A DNA stretch of 64,000 bases from Acetobacter lovaniensis. GTDB lineage: Bacteria; Pseudomonadota; Alphaproteobacteria; Acetobacterales; Acetobacteraceae. The notes under the pieces were generated by a model. The model made no database searches. It was not told the origin of the DNA and was given only the letters and a program-made list of their open reading frames with translations. The DNA is taken from the NCBI RefSeq assembly GCF_014207635.1, contig NZ_JACHIE010000001.1, positions 372,001 through 436,000 of the forward strand, written 5' to 3'. Below, piece by piece: positions 56,492-64,000 of this stretch. The position numbers were made by a program, and so were the translations under genes. Each line of letters begins with the position of its first letter. Position 1 is the stretch's first letter.

Positions 56492-56827
56492 ATGAAGTAC
56501 CAGTCCATCGCCCCCGACTTTGCCGTAGCTGGCCAGATTACCTCCAGCGATATTCCCGCAATCAAGGAGGCCGGGTTCAAAACCATTATCTGCAACCGCC
56601 CCGATGGCGAGGAAGCAGGCCAGCCTTCGGCTGAAACCATTGGTGAGGCCGTGCGCGCGGCGGGGCTGACCTTTATTGCCATCCCCATGGCCGCAGGCGT
56701 GCCCCCCACCTCTGACGTGGTGATTGAAACGCAGGAAGTGCTGAACACGCTGCCCGGACCATATTTTGCCTACTGTCGCTCGGGCAACCGCGCCGCGCAG
56801 GCATGGATGCAGGCCACACAGGGCTAA
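56492..56827 (+). CDS. DUF442/TIGR01244-family protein (rhodanese-like or phosphatase-like)
   Basis: A 111-residue protein starting MKYQSIAPDFAVAGQITSSD. It contains FKTIICNRPDGEEAGQPS and the catalytic loop FAYCRSGNRAAQAW, with Cys95 as nucleophile and Arg100. This is the BLH N-terminal domain family, in other bacteria often fused to a sulfide-dioxygenase-like metallo-beta-lactamase domain. Here it is free-standing. The CRSGNR loop is spaced as in rhodaneses rather than tyrosine phosphatases. Its partner, if any, is not in this window. Confidence 0.85.
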   Translation: MKYQSIAPDFAVAGQITSSDIPAIKEAGFKTIICNRPDGEEAGQPSAETIGEAVRAAGLTFIAIPMAAGVPPTSDVVIETQEVLNTLPGPYFAYCRSGNRAAQAWMQATQG

Positions 56828-56851
56828 CCCCTGCCGCCACCGCGCACAAAA

Positions 56852-56885
56852 TGACAAAGGCCGCCCGGTTGGGCGGCCTTTGTCA
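56852..56885. terminator. strong bidirectional terminator
   Basis: A perfect 15-bp stem (56852-56866 with 56871-56885; GGCCGCCC core) closes a GGTT tetraloop between the convergent DUF442 and EVE-domain genes. Short A/T runs flank the GC core in both directions. Confidence 0.85.
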
Positions 56886-56918
56886 CAATAATTTGATAGT
56901 GGTGAAAACAGGTCCGTT

Positions 56919-57338
56919 TCAGCCCGGTTCCTGCCACCCTCCCATCTGGCACAGAACCTGCCAGTGCTCTGCCGAAACCGGGCAGACAGACAGGCGGGAC
57001 TGACGAACCAGCGCCAGTTCCTCCAGCCCCGGCTCGGCCTTGATCCGCGCAAGCGTAACCGGCTCTGGCATGGGGCCTACCGCCTGAACATCCACACACA
57101 CCCAGGCCCCACTTTCGGCCGTGGGATCCGAGTAGGCGGCACGCACCACTTCCACTACCCCCACAATCGCGCGCTGCACGTTGGAATGGTAGAAAAAGGC
57201 CCTGTCCCCCACCTGCATGGCGGCAAGGTTCTTTTTGGCCTGATGGTTCCGAACTCCGGTCCATGGCTCTACATGATTTGCAACCTGCTCGTCCCAGCTG
57301 AACGCGTCAGGCTCGCTCTTTACCAGCCAGAATGCCAT
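56919..57338 (-). CDS. EVE-domain protein
   Basis: A 139-residue protein with a single PUA-like EVE domain: MAFWLVKSEPDAFSWDEQVA, W.GVRNHQAKKNLAAMQVGD, FYHSNVQRAIVGVVEVVRAA and LALVRQSRLSVCPVS. EVE domains bind modified bases and occur both in housekeeping proteins and in restriction systems. This one stands alone and looks housekeeping. ATG at 57338 lies one base after the stop of the YciI-like gene. Confidence 0.9.
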   Translation of the reverse strand: MAFWLVKSEPDAFSWDEQVANHVEPWTGVRNHQAKKNLAAMQVGDRAFFYHSNVQRAIVGVVEVVRAAYSDPTAESGAWVCVDVQAVGPMPEPVTLARIKAEPGLEELALVRQSRLSVCPVSAEHWQVLCQMGGWQEPG

Positions 57339-57339
57339 G

Positions 57340-57633
57340 TTATTCCACCAGTTGCCCATCGCGGAAAACCGTGCGCAGGGGGCGCACGATCACGCTCTCA
57401 AACAGGTCCACCTTGGCGTAGGGGTCGGCTGCGGCAAAGCCCTCGGCACTCGCGCGGTCCTCGGCTTCAAGCAGGATCAGGCTACCGCAGGGTTTGCCGT
57501 CTGAATCAAGCTGTGGGCCACCAAACTGGATGCCTGCCTTGTTAAGCTCCAGAAAAGCCAGATGCTGGGCACGGGTGGCCATGCGCAGGTCCAGCGAGCC
57601 GGGGCGGTCCGTACAGATAATGGCAAACAACAT
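57340..57633 (-). CDS. YciI-like protein
   Basis: A 97-residue protein with the ferredoxin-like YCII fold: MLFAIICTDRPGSLDLRMAT, RAQHLAFL, LILLEAEDRASAEGFAAADP and YAKVDLFESVIVRPLR. The conserved His (about residue 24) and Asp (AADPYA) of the putative active site are present. Function is not established for the family. It forms a two-gene unit with the EVE-domain gene, a pairing frequent in alphaproteobacteria. Confidence 0.88.
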   Translation of the reverse strand: MLFAIICTDRPGSLDLRMATRAQHLAFLELNKAGIQFGGPQLDSDGKPCGSLILLEAEDRASAEGFAAADPYAKVDLFESVIVRPLRTVFRDGQLVE

Positions 57634-57690
57634 GCCTCTTTTTCCTTCTGTTGTGTCTTACGGGCATGGTCGCCCATGAAGAACTGCATC

Positions 57691-57782
57691 GTGTCAGAAC
57701 GCTTATCATGATATAAAGAAGACGGCAGCAGTCCCACTTTGAGGCATATTGCCTCCCACGGGCAAGGGTATCCCCCTCGCCC
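57691..57782 (+). promoter_or_regulatory. ccm leader with promoter candidate and inverted repeats
   Basis: A -10-like TATAAA (57712-57717) follows GTGTCA (57691-57696) with a 15-base spacer. Downstream are GAGGCA-TAT-TGCCTC (57741-57755, perfect) and a near-perfect GGGC..GCCC hairpin (57760-57782). Either may be an operator or a 5' mRNA structure for the ccm operon. This is weak evidence. Confidence 0.35.
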
Positions 57783-57812
57783 ATAAACCAGACAGACGGA
57801 GCGGACCAACTT

Positions 57813-58577
57813 TTGAGCGCCTCACCGACCCTTGTCGCGCGTACTGGCAGTTTTTTCCACCGTTACGCCAACCCCGGCCGGTTTCTCAAGCTGGGCGCAC
57901 GCCTCCAGCCATGGCTGACCTGGCCTGCCATTGCCTTTACCCTTGCGGGCCTTGGCTGGGGTTTGTTCTACTCCCCCGCCGACTGGCAGCAGGGAGATTC
58001 CGTGCGCATCATGTATGTGCATGTGCCCGCAGCCATGCTGGCATCGGGCGGGTATGCCGGGCTTGCTCTCTGCGGCGTGCTCTCGCTCGTGTGGCGCCAC
58101 CCGCTGGCGGATCTGGCGGCGGTGGAAATTGGCCCCGTTGGCGCGTGCATTACCGCCCTGTGTCTGGCCACTGGCTCCATCTGGGGCAAACCCATGTGGG
58201 GCACATGGTGGGTGTGGGATGCGCGCCTGACCTCCGTGCTGGTCCTGTTTTTTCTCTACCTCGGGCATATCGCCCTGATCCGCGCGTTTGATGACCCGCA
58301 GCGCGGCTACCGTGCCGCCGCCATTCTGGCACTGGCCGGAGCTGTGGACCTGCCGATCATCAAGTTCAGCGTGCAATGGTGGAACACCCTGCACCAGCCC
58401 GACAGCATTACCTTGACCGGCGCGCCGACCATGTCATCCTCCATGCTGTGGCCGCTTGCTCTTTCCACCATCGGGTTCTCGCTGGGTTTTGCGGCCATTG
58501 TGGTGGCCCGCACCCGTGCCGCCGTGATGGAAAGCCGCATCCGCGCCCTGCTGTCCTCCCCCCGCCGGGGTGGATGA
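57813..58577 (+). CDS. ccmC: heme exporter/heme-handling protein CcmC
   Basis: A 254-residue membrane protein that presents heme on the periplasmic side to CcmE. Six helices are expected. The tryptophan-rich heme loop GTWWVWDARLTSVLVLFF is complete, flanked by MYVHVPAAMLA and IKFSVQWWNTLHQP with conserved histidines. TTG at 57813 seems to be the start, with GGAG upstream. It is the first gene of the ccm cluster here; ccmA and ccmB are not adjacent. Confidence 0.95.
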   Translation: MSASPTLVARTGSFFHRYANPGRFLKLGARLQPWLTWPAIAFTLAGLGWGLFYSPADWQQGDSVRIMYVHVPAAMLASGGYAGLALCGVLSLVWRHPLADLAAVEIGPVGACITALCLATGSIWGKPMWGTWWVWDARLTSVLVLFFLYLGHIALIRAFDDPQRGYRAAAILALAGAVDLPIIKFSVQWWNTLHQPDSITLTGAPTMSSSMLWPLALSTIGFSLGFAAIVVARTRAAVMESRIRALLSSPRRGG

Positions 58578-58744
58578 GCGGCATGACCCACCTCCCCTAC
58601 ATTGTGGCCAGCTACGGGCTGGCCGCCATTATGGCGCTTGTTCTCTCCCTTGGTGCGGCACTCCGGCTCAAACGCGACCGGGCCAGACTGGCAGCACTGG
58701 AGCAGACCCATAACCGCAACGCAGGAACACCCCTTACTCCATGA
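58574..58744 (+). CDS. ccmD: heme exporter subunit CcmD
   Basis: A 56-residue single-helix protein, MSGMTHLPYIVASYGLAAIM, with cytoplasmic basic LKRDRARLAALEQ after the helix. This is the usual CcmD layout and includes the conserved Tyr. It stabilises CcmE release from CcmC. It overlaps ccmC and ccmE by ATGA at both ends. Confidence 0.88.
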   Translation: MSGMTHLPYIVASYGLAAIMALVLSLGAALRLKRDRARLAALEQTHNRNAGTPLTP

Positions 58745-59271
58745 CCCGCAAGACCCGTCGCCTCTGGCTTGTCCTTGCCTGTGTTGCCTGCCTTGGCACC
58801 GCGGCCGCCCTGATCCTGCGGGCTTTTTCTTCTGACATTGTTTTCTTTGTCACCCCCTCGCAGGTCGAAGCTTCACCCCCGCCAGCGGATCGCACGGTCA
58901 AGCTGGGTGGCATGGTTGTTGCAGGCTCGGTCAAGCGTGAAAAACACGGTGAAACCCCCGTTGCCACCTTTGCCGTAACAGACGGCCAGGCCGCCGTGAC
59001 CGTGCAGTATGAAGGGATTTTGCCCGACCTGTTCCGTGAGGGGCAAAGTGTTGTTGCCATTGGCACGGTCAAGCCGCCACACGGATTTGTGGCGAGCGAG
59101 GTTCTTGCCAAGCATGACGAGACCTACATGCCCAAGGAAGTGGCCGAAGCCCTTAAAAAATCCGGCAAATGGGACCCCCGCTTTGGCCCTCCCCCCAGTG
59201 CTGCAAGCTGGAACACCATGACCGTGCAGGATGCAGGCAAGAGCCTTTCCGCCCCCGCCCCGGCAAACTGA
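58741..59271 (+). CDS. ccmE: heme chaperone CcmE
   Basis: A 176-residue membrane-anchored periplasmic OB-fold protein that carries heme covalently. The heme-binding His125 and Tyr129 lie in VLAKHDETYMP. The N-terminal helix (LWLVLACVACLGTAAALILR) and GMVVAGSVKRE are typical. The C-terminal tail is flexible and Ala/Pro-rich. Confidence 0.95.
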   Translation: MTRKTRRLWLVLACVACLGTAAALILRAFSSDIVFFVTPSQVEASPPPADRTVKLGGMVVAGSVKREKHGETPVATFAVTDGQAAVTVQYEGILPDLFREGQSVVAIGTVKPPHGFVASEVLAKHDETYMPKEVAEALKKSGKWDPRFGPPPSAASWNTMTVQDAGKSLSAPAPAN

Positions 59272-59310
59272 ACAGCCTGATTTAAAGAAGACGGGAGCCT
59301 CCCCCCAGAT

Positions 59311-61296
59311 ATGTTAAGCCCCGAACTTGGACATTACGCCCTTGCGCTGGCCTGTGTGCTGGCTGCCGTGCAGGGTATTATTCCCCTTATTGGCGCATCC
59401 CGGCGCGATGCGCGGCTTATGGCGCTGGCTCCCGGCCTTGCCATCGGGCAGATGATCGCCCTTGGCGTCTCCTTCCTCAGCCTGATTTACGCAGCGGTTA
59501 CGGACGATTTTTCGGTCCAGAACATTGCGGAAAACAGCGCGGTTTCCAAACCTCTGCTCTACAAAATAACCGGCGTATGGGGCAACCACGAAGGCTCCAT
59601 TCTGCTCTGGGCGCTTATTCTGGGCCTGTGTGGGGCAGCGGTGGCGGCCTTTGGGCGCAACCTGCCCTCCGCCCTGCGTGCGCGCGTTATTGCCGTGCTA
59701 GGCCTTGTAGCCACGGGGTTTGAACTGTTCTGCCTGACCACATCGGACCCGTTTGCCCGCATCTGGCCCGCTCCCATGGACGGTCAGGGCATGAACCCCC
59801 TGTTGCAGGACCCCGGTCTGGCCTTCCACCCCCCCATTCTGTACACGGGTTACGTAGGCTTTGCCGTACCCTTTGCCTTTGCCATTGCCGCGCTGATTGA
59901 AGGCCGGGTTGATGCAGCATGGGGCCGGTGGGTACGCCCGTGGGCTGTGGCCGCATGGTGCTTTTTAACCTGTGGCATCGCCATGGGGTCATGGTGGTCC
60001 TATTACGTGCTGGGCTGGGGCGGCTACTGGTTCTGGGACCCGGTGGAAAACGCCTCGCTCATTCCGTGGCTGACGGGCACCGCACTGATCCATTCCGCCA
60101 TTGTGGTGGAAAAGCGCGAAGCCCTTAAAATCTGGACCGTACTGCTGGCTATTGCCACCTTCTCGTTCTCGCTGTCGGGCACGTTTCTGGTGCGTTCGGG
60201 CATTCTCAACTCCGTGCATGCCTTTGCAAACGACCCGGCACGCGGGGTGTTCATTCTGGGCCTGCTGGGCGTTGTTATTGGCGGCTCGCTTGCCCTGTTC
60301 GCCTACCGCGCCCCAACCCTGACCGCAGGCGGGCTGTTTGCCCCCATCTCGCGCGAGGGGGCACTGGTGCTCAACAACATTCTGCTGTGCTCCCTGTGCG
60401 CGGTGGTGCTGACGGGGACCATGTATCCCCCCTTTATGTCCCTGCTGTTTGACCGCACCATTTCGGTTGGCAAACCGTTTTTCGATGCAACGACCATTCC
60501 GCTGGCGCTGCCCCTGTTCATTTTCATGGGCTTTGGCCCCATGCTGCCGTGGAAGCGCGCACAGCTCTGGCCCGTGCTGCAAAAGCTGTGGCTTGCCGCC
60601 ATTGTGGCGGCACTGGCCTGCGCGGTTGCCGTGTTTGAACTGTCTGGCGTGCTGGCCATTCTGTGCGCTGCTGCCGCATTGTGGGTTATTGCAGCCAGTG
60701 TGACCGATCTGGCAGAACGCACAAAACTGTTCCGTGTGCCTGTTGCCACATCCCTCCAGCGGGCACGCATGCTGCCCCGCGCCATTATTGGCACGGCCAT
60801 TGCCCATGCAGGTGTAGGCATTACCGTGCTGGGCCTTGCCGCCATGTCTCAGGCACAGCACAAGATTGTGGAAGTGCCCATTGGCACCACCGAACAACTG
60901 GCCGGGTATGACTGGACACTCAAGGCCGTGGAGCAGGAACCCGGCCCCAACTACACGGCCATGGTCGCCACGCTGGAAGTCCGCCGCAATGGCAGGCTGG
61001 TTACGGTCATGCACCCATCCAAGCGTAGCTTTAACAGCCAGAACCAGACCACAACGGATGTTGCCATCCACACCAACATGCTGGCGGACCTGTACGGCGT
61101 TCTGGGCGACAGGCACGGCCCGGACACCAGCCCGACCTATGTGCTGCGCCTGCACTACAACCCGCTGGCACCATGGATGTGGCTGGGTGCGCTGATCATG
61201 GCGTTTGGGGGAGCCCTCTCCCTTTCTGACCGGCGTATGCGCGTAGGTGCGCCACAGCGGGCTAAACCCACCCCTGCAAGCACGAGCGTAGCATGA
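59311..61296 (+). CDS. ccmF: heme lyase CcmF
   Basis: A 661-residue, multi-helix subunit of the System I cytochrome c heme lyase. The WWD domain is clear (WSYYVLGWGGYWFWDPVENA), and conserved histidines occur in WGNHEGSILLWALILGL and TALIHSAIVVEKR. ATG at 59311 follows GGGAG. It overlaps ccmG by ATGA. Confidence 0.96.
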   Translation: MLSPELGHYALALACVLAAVQGIIPLIGASRRDARLMALAPGLAIGQMIALGVSFLSLIYAAVTDDFSVQNIAENSAVSKPLLYKITGVWGNHEGSILLWALILGLCGAAVAAFGRNLPSALRARVIAVLGLVATGFELFCLTTSDPFARIWPAPMDGQGMNPLLQDPGLAFHPPILYTGYVGFAVPFAFAIAALIEGRVDAAWGRWVRPWAVAAWCFLTCGIAMGSWWSYYVLGWGGYWFWDPVENASLIPWLTGTALIHSAIVVEKREALKIWTVLLAIATFSFSLSGTFLVRSGILNSVHAFANDPARGVFILGLLGVVIGGSLALFAYRAPTLTAGGLFAPISREGALVLNNILLCSLCAVVLTGTMYPPFMSLLFDRTISVGKPFFDATTIPLALPLFIFMGFGPMLPWKRAQLWPVLQKLWLAAIVAALACAVAVFELSGVLAILCAAAALWVIAASVTDLAERTKLFRVPVATSLQRARMLPRAIIGTAIAHAGVGITVLGLAAMSQAQHKIVEVPIGTTEQLAGYDWTLKAVEQEPGPNYTAMVATLEVRRNGRLVTVMHPSKRSFNSQNQTTTDVAIHTNMLADLYGVLGDRHGPDTSPTYVLRLHYNPLAPWMWLGALIMAFGGALSLSDRRMRVGAPQRAKPTPASTSVA

Positions 61297-61868
61297 CCAC
61301 ACCTTCGGATAACCTGACCCGCCGCCGCCTGCTTATGGCCCTGCCGCTGGCCGGAGCCGGTGTTGCCGGTGTTGCCTTCTGGAAAATGCTGGATGGCATG
61401 CAGCACGGCTCCTTCAACCCGCATGACATCAACGCCCCCGTGCTGGACCGGCCAGTGCCAGACTTTACGCTGGCCCCGCTCCCCCCGGCAGAAGGGTTTA
61501 CAACGCAGGACCTGCAACAGCTTACCAAGCCCGTGCTGGTCAATTTTTTTGCGTCATGGTGCATTCCCTGCCTTGCGGAAATGCCAACCCTTATGACCCT
61601 CAAAGACAGGCTGACCATGTGGGGCATTGCCTACAAGGACAAGCCCGACAACATTGCCAGCTTTTTGCACCATTCCGGCAACCCTTTTACCCGTCTGGGA
61701 GATGACCATACCGGCCGGGCCGGGATTGAATGGGGTATTTCCGGCGTACCGGAGACTTTTCTGGTAGGGCCCGGAGGAATTATCCGCTGGCACACGGCAG
61801 CCCCTCTTACGGATGCGACCATTAACAGGGTCCTGCTGCCGCTGGTGCAAAGGCTGCAAACACCATGA
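61293..61868 (+). CDS. ccmG: thiol:disulfide interchange protein CcmG (DsbE)
   Basis: A 191-residue membrane-anchored thioredoxin-like reductant for apocytochrome and CcmH thiols. WCIPC is at residues 89-93, with GISGVPETFLVGPGG later, containing the cis-Pro. The N-terminus TRRRLLMALPLAGAGVAGVA has consecutive arginines before a hydrophobic stretch, resembling a Tat signal; more likely it is a simple signal anchor. Overlaps ccmF and ccmH by 4 bases. Confidence 0.95.
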   Translation: MTTPSDNLTRRRLLMALPLAGAGVAGVAFWKMLDGMQHGSFNPHDINAPVLDRPVPDFTLAPLPPAEGFTTQDLQQLTKPVLVNFFASWCIPCLAEMPTLMTLKDRLTMWGIAYKDKPDNIASFLHHSGNPFTRLGDDHTGRAGIEWGISGVPETFLVGPGGIIRWHTAAPLTDATINRVLLPLVQRLQTP

Positions 61869-62338
61869 CCATACGCCACAAACTGGCAGCCCTTGCGGCT
61901 GGCCTGCTCCTTATGGCAACACCAGTGCTGGTGCTGGCGGTGGATGACCCGTCCGAAATGCTGCCCAACCCGCAGCAGGAGGCCCGTGCTCAGGCTATTG
62001 GCGCACAACTGCGCTGTCTGGTGTGCCAGAACGAATCAATAGAAGACAGCAGCGCCGGTCTGGCGCGTGATCTGCGCCGCGTTGTGCGCGAGCACGTTGC
62101 CAAGGGCGAGAACAACCAGCAGGTCATGGACTGGATGGTGAGCCGTTATGGCAACTTCATCCGCCTGAAACCTGCGTTTTCGCTGGGCACGCTTCTGCTC
62201 TGGGCCATGCCGGTGCTGGCTCTGCTTATGGGGATTGGTACGGCCTTTCTGTTCTACCGCCGCAGGGCCGCAGCGCCACCGCCGCCCCCCCTGACCGAAG
62301 ATGAAAAGGCCCGTCTGGCCAGACTGACAAAGGACTGA
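61865..62338 (+). CDS. ccmH: cytochrome c-type biogenesis protein CcmH (CycL)
   Basis: A 157-residue periplasmic thiol oxidoreductase of the heme lyase. The signal peptide ends at VLA (about residue 25). The active site LRCLVCQNESI (Cys51/Cys54) precedes the ARDLRRVVREHVAKGENNQQ helix bundle, and a C-terminal membrane helix follows. It is the short, alphaproteobacterial-type CcmH, with the TPR part supplied by the separate ccmI. Confidence 0.95.
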   Translation: MTIRHKLAALAAGLLLMATPVLVLAVDDPSEMLPNPQQEARAQAIGAQLRCLVCQNESIEDSSAGLARDLRRVVREHVAKGENNQQVMDWMVSRYGNFIRLKPAFSLGTLLLWAMPVLALLMGIGTAFLFYRRRAAAPPPPPLTEDEKARLARLTKD

Positions 62339-62342
62339 GAGC

Positions 62343-63074
62343 ATGATCTGGCTTTCCATCGGGCTGCTCAGCCTGCTTGCCCTTGCCCCGGCTATTGTAA
62401 CACTGTGGAAGCGCACCCGCGTTATTCGGGATGAACGCAGCACCGCACTGGCCCTGCATGAAGCCCAACTGGTGGAACTGGACCGCGACCTTGCCATTGG
62501 CCTGATCGCCCCAACCGAACATGACGTGGCCATACTGGAAATCCAGCGCCGTATTCTCTCAGCCGATGCAGCGCCTTCCACGGCACGGGCAGACAGTTCG
62601 GCCATGCTGGGCTGGTTTGGCCTTGCCGCGGTACCTGCTCTGGCCATTGCCTTATACCTGACCAACGGCACACCTTACCTGCCAGCCCAGCCCCTTGGCC
62701 CAAGGCTGGTGGCCCAGCATATGCAGAACCGTAAGGCCGATGCCCTTATCGCCCAACTTCAGCAGGCCATGGCCAGCCTGCCTGCGGATGACCCCAACAG
62801 ACGGCAGGGCTACCTGCTGCTCGGCCAGTTGCAGGCATCGGGTGACCATTACGCGCAGGCGGCGGAAGCATGGAACCATGCTCTGGCACTGGGTTTTGAC
62901 CCCGAACTGGCTGCCCGCACGGCAGAAGCCATGACACGGGCGGAACACCACGTGACTGCGCAGGCACTGGAGCTGTTCCGCAAGGCGCTGGACGCTGCAC
63001 CGCAGGATGCACCGTGGCGTCCCGCAGTGCAGGGCCGTATTGCACAGGGCGAGCATGATCAGGAAAACCCCTGA
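62343..63074 (+). CDS. ccmI: apocytochrome chaperone CcmI (CycH)
   Basis: A 243-residue protein with two N-terminal-half membrane helices (MIWLSIGLLSLLALAPAIVT; MLGWFGLAAVPALAIALYLT) separated by a cytoplasmic loop. TPR-like helices follow (RRQGYLLLGQLQASGDHYAQ, AAEAWNHALALGFDPELAAR) that bind the C-terminus of apocytochromes. Shorter than the roughly 400-residue enterobacterial or rhodobacterial versions. It lies 4 bases after ccmH and ends the ccm cluster. Confidence 0.88.
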   Translation: MIWLSIGLLSLLALAPAIVTLWKRTRVIRDERSTALALHEAQLVELDRDLAIGLIAPTEHDVAILEIQRRILSADAAPSTARADSSAMLGWFGLAAVPALAIALYLTNGTPYLPAQPLGPRLVAQHMQNRKADALIAQLQQAMASLPADDPNRRQGYLLLGQLQASGDHYAQAAEAWNHALALGFDPELAARTAEAMTRAEHHVTAQALELFRKALDAAPQDAPWRPAVQGRIAQGEHDQENP

Positions 63075-63095
63075 TCTGCCTGTCGTTATTTCTGG

Positions 63096-63626
63096 CTAGA
63101 ACCCACCGCCGGGCCGTGGTGCAAAGCCCCGGCCCCAGACATCTTCCGTTGTGCGCACACGCGGCGGGCGCGGCTGGCACGAAATAAGATACAGCCCCAC
63201 GACAAACACGATGTTTGAAAAGGCGTTGAACCACACCGCCGTCCCGAATGTGGGAGGAGAGGTCAATGCCTGATACACAACGTACATGGCGAACGGGATA
63301 GAAACAATCCGTACGCTGACAAGCATGTGCCGCAGCGGGTTGGGTTTCCCCGGTTTGACCAGTACGCGCACACGGCCAAGCCCGATAAAAAAGCTGACGC
63401 ACAGGCACCAGACCAGCACGTTAAAGATCATGTTACCAAAATCTTGCATACCGGTCAGTACAAACACGGCAATAATGGAAACGGCAGACAGCAGCAAAGA
63501 GCCAAACTGGCAGCTCATGCCTGCATCGAAGGCCGAAAAGCGTTCTGGCAGTCTGTCTGCCATGGGCTGACAGACCTGATCCAGCAGCCAGCTATCCATC
63601 CGTGTTATACGTTCACCGAGTGTCAT
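63096..63626 (-). CDS. four-helix membrane protein of unknown function
   Basis: A 176-residue protein from ATG at 63626 (MTLGERITRMDSWLLDQVCQ). Four hydrophobic segments can be drawn: SLLLSAVSIIAVFVLTGM, IFNVLVWCLCVSFFIGLG, MLVSVRIVSIPFAMYVVY and AFSNIVFVVGLYLISC. A basic, Pro-rich C-terminal tail follows. No family was recognised. It is convergent with ccmI, with only 21 bases between the stops. Confidence 0.7.
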   Translation of the reverse strand: MTLGERITRMDSWLLDQVCQPMADRLPERFSAFDAGMSCQFGSLLLSAVSIIAVFVLTGMQDFGNMIFNVLVWCLCVSFFIGLGRVRVLVKPGKPNPLRHMLVSVRIVSIPFAMYVVYQALTSPPTFGTAVWFNAFSNIVFVVGLYLISCQPRPPRVRTTEDVWGRGFAPRPGGGF

Positions 63627-63702
63627 GGCTGCATTATAACGGATTATGTGCCGTGATGCACGAAAATGCCGTGCATCATACACTTGCAGCCCGGCTTGCG
63701 GC

Positions 63703-64000
63703 TCAGGCGCTTTTTGTAGTGTCGGTTGTGGGCAGCACGCCATCGGGCGTATGCCTGTCCACGGCGTCGGGCAGAAAATGCACCAGCGCTGTCACCACGC
63801 TATCGGCTGGAAGGCCGGTTTTTTCCACCAGAGCATGTACCGCATCACTCCCCAGAATGGAGCGGATTTCATCCGGCGTGGCGGGCACATTGCCGCTCTG
63901 GCTGATCCATGAGCGTACCTTGTCCCCCAGCCCGACCTGATCGGCGCGGTCCAGCAGGGTCTGGATTGTCTGCGGCTGCGCCAGGGACTGGAACTGCTGT
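63703..64000 (-). CDS. YidB-like (DUF937) protein, C-terminal part (5' truncated by window)
   Basis: The minus-strand frame is open to the window edge, giving 98 C-terminal residues. It contains the YidB-family block QVGLGDKVRSWISQSGN followed by TPDEIRSILGSDAVHALVEK and VTALVHFLPDAVDRHTPDGV. The family is small, cytoplasmic and of unknown function. The start lies beyond base 64000. Confidence 0.82.
   Translation of the reverse strand, partial: QQFQSLAQPQTIQTLLDRADQVGLGDKVRSWISQSGNVPATPDEIRSILGSDAVHALVEKTGLPADSVVTALVHFLPDAVDRHTPDGVLPTTDTTKSA

Noticed and set aside
57813..58577. possible start of ccmC at an internal ATG
   Set aside because: No internal ATG keeps the first helix; the TTG at 57813 with GGAG upstream keeps the complete N-terminus.
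59989..61302. 437-codon minus-strand open frame opposite ccmF
   Set aside because: Shadow of ccmF, low-complexity Gln/His-rich translation.

Overview
The window is the chromosome of an alphaproteobacterium, most likely an acetic acid bacterium (Acetobacteraceae, close to Acetobacter). This rests on the fused ribosomal cluster ending secY-adk-rpsM-rpsK-rpoA-rplQ, the glnE/bcp/YhdP-like neighbourhood, a System I cytochrome c maturation cluster, and a high-GC, CTG-rich coding style. No tRNA, rRNA, insertion sequence, prophage or CRISPR array was recognised.

Region 1 (1-3.8 kb): the 3' end of a NodT-type efflux outer membrane gene, two small membrane protein genes, and a minus-strand ABC importer operon (binding protein, permease, ATPase) of the nitrate/sulfonate/taurine class.

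Region 2 (3.8-31.6 kb): a continuous minus-strand block for translation and transcription. In transcription order it runs rplK-rplA-rplJ-rplL-rpoB-rpoC, rpsL-rpsG-tuf, rpsJ through rpsQ (S10), rplN through secY-adk (spc), then rpsM-rpsK-rpoA-rplQ (alpha). fusA is missing between rpsG and tuf, and secE-nusG are missing upstream of rplK. Several intergenic hairpins sit where attenuators or processing sites would be expected: the L10 leader, rplL-rpoB, after tuf, and rpsK-rpoA.

Region 3 (31.7-41.3 kb): a tripartite RND efflux operon (pump, adaptor, NodT outer membrane factor) lies directly upstream of rplK on the same strand. It is preceded by rmuC and an OmpR-type response regulator/histidine kinase pair that may control it.

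Region 4 (41.4-57.6 kb): ordinary accessory and housekeeping genes. They include an MHS-family organic acid transporter, a glycine/tryptophan/proline-rich secreted protein, glnE-bcp divergent from a giant YhdP/AsmA-like protein, and aat followed by three secreted proteins of unknown role (two of them tandem paralogues). A 2-hydroxyacid dehydrogenase, an EcsC-family protein, a lipoprotein, a DUF442 protein, and EVE-domain and YciI-like proteins follow.

Region 5 (57.8-64 kb): a tightly overlapping ccmCDEFGHI cluster for cytochrome c heme delivery and ligation, without ccmA/ccmB. A four-helix membrane protein and the 3' end of a YidB-like (DUF937) gene close the window.

I found no convincing new multi-gene system. 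The best leads are the ribosomal cluster rearrangements, the RND operon reading toward rplK, the perfect 17-bp hairpin before rpoB, and the aat-linked secreted paralogues.
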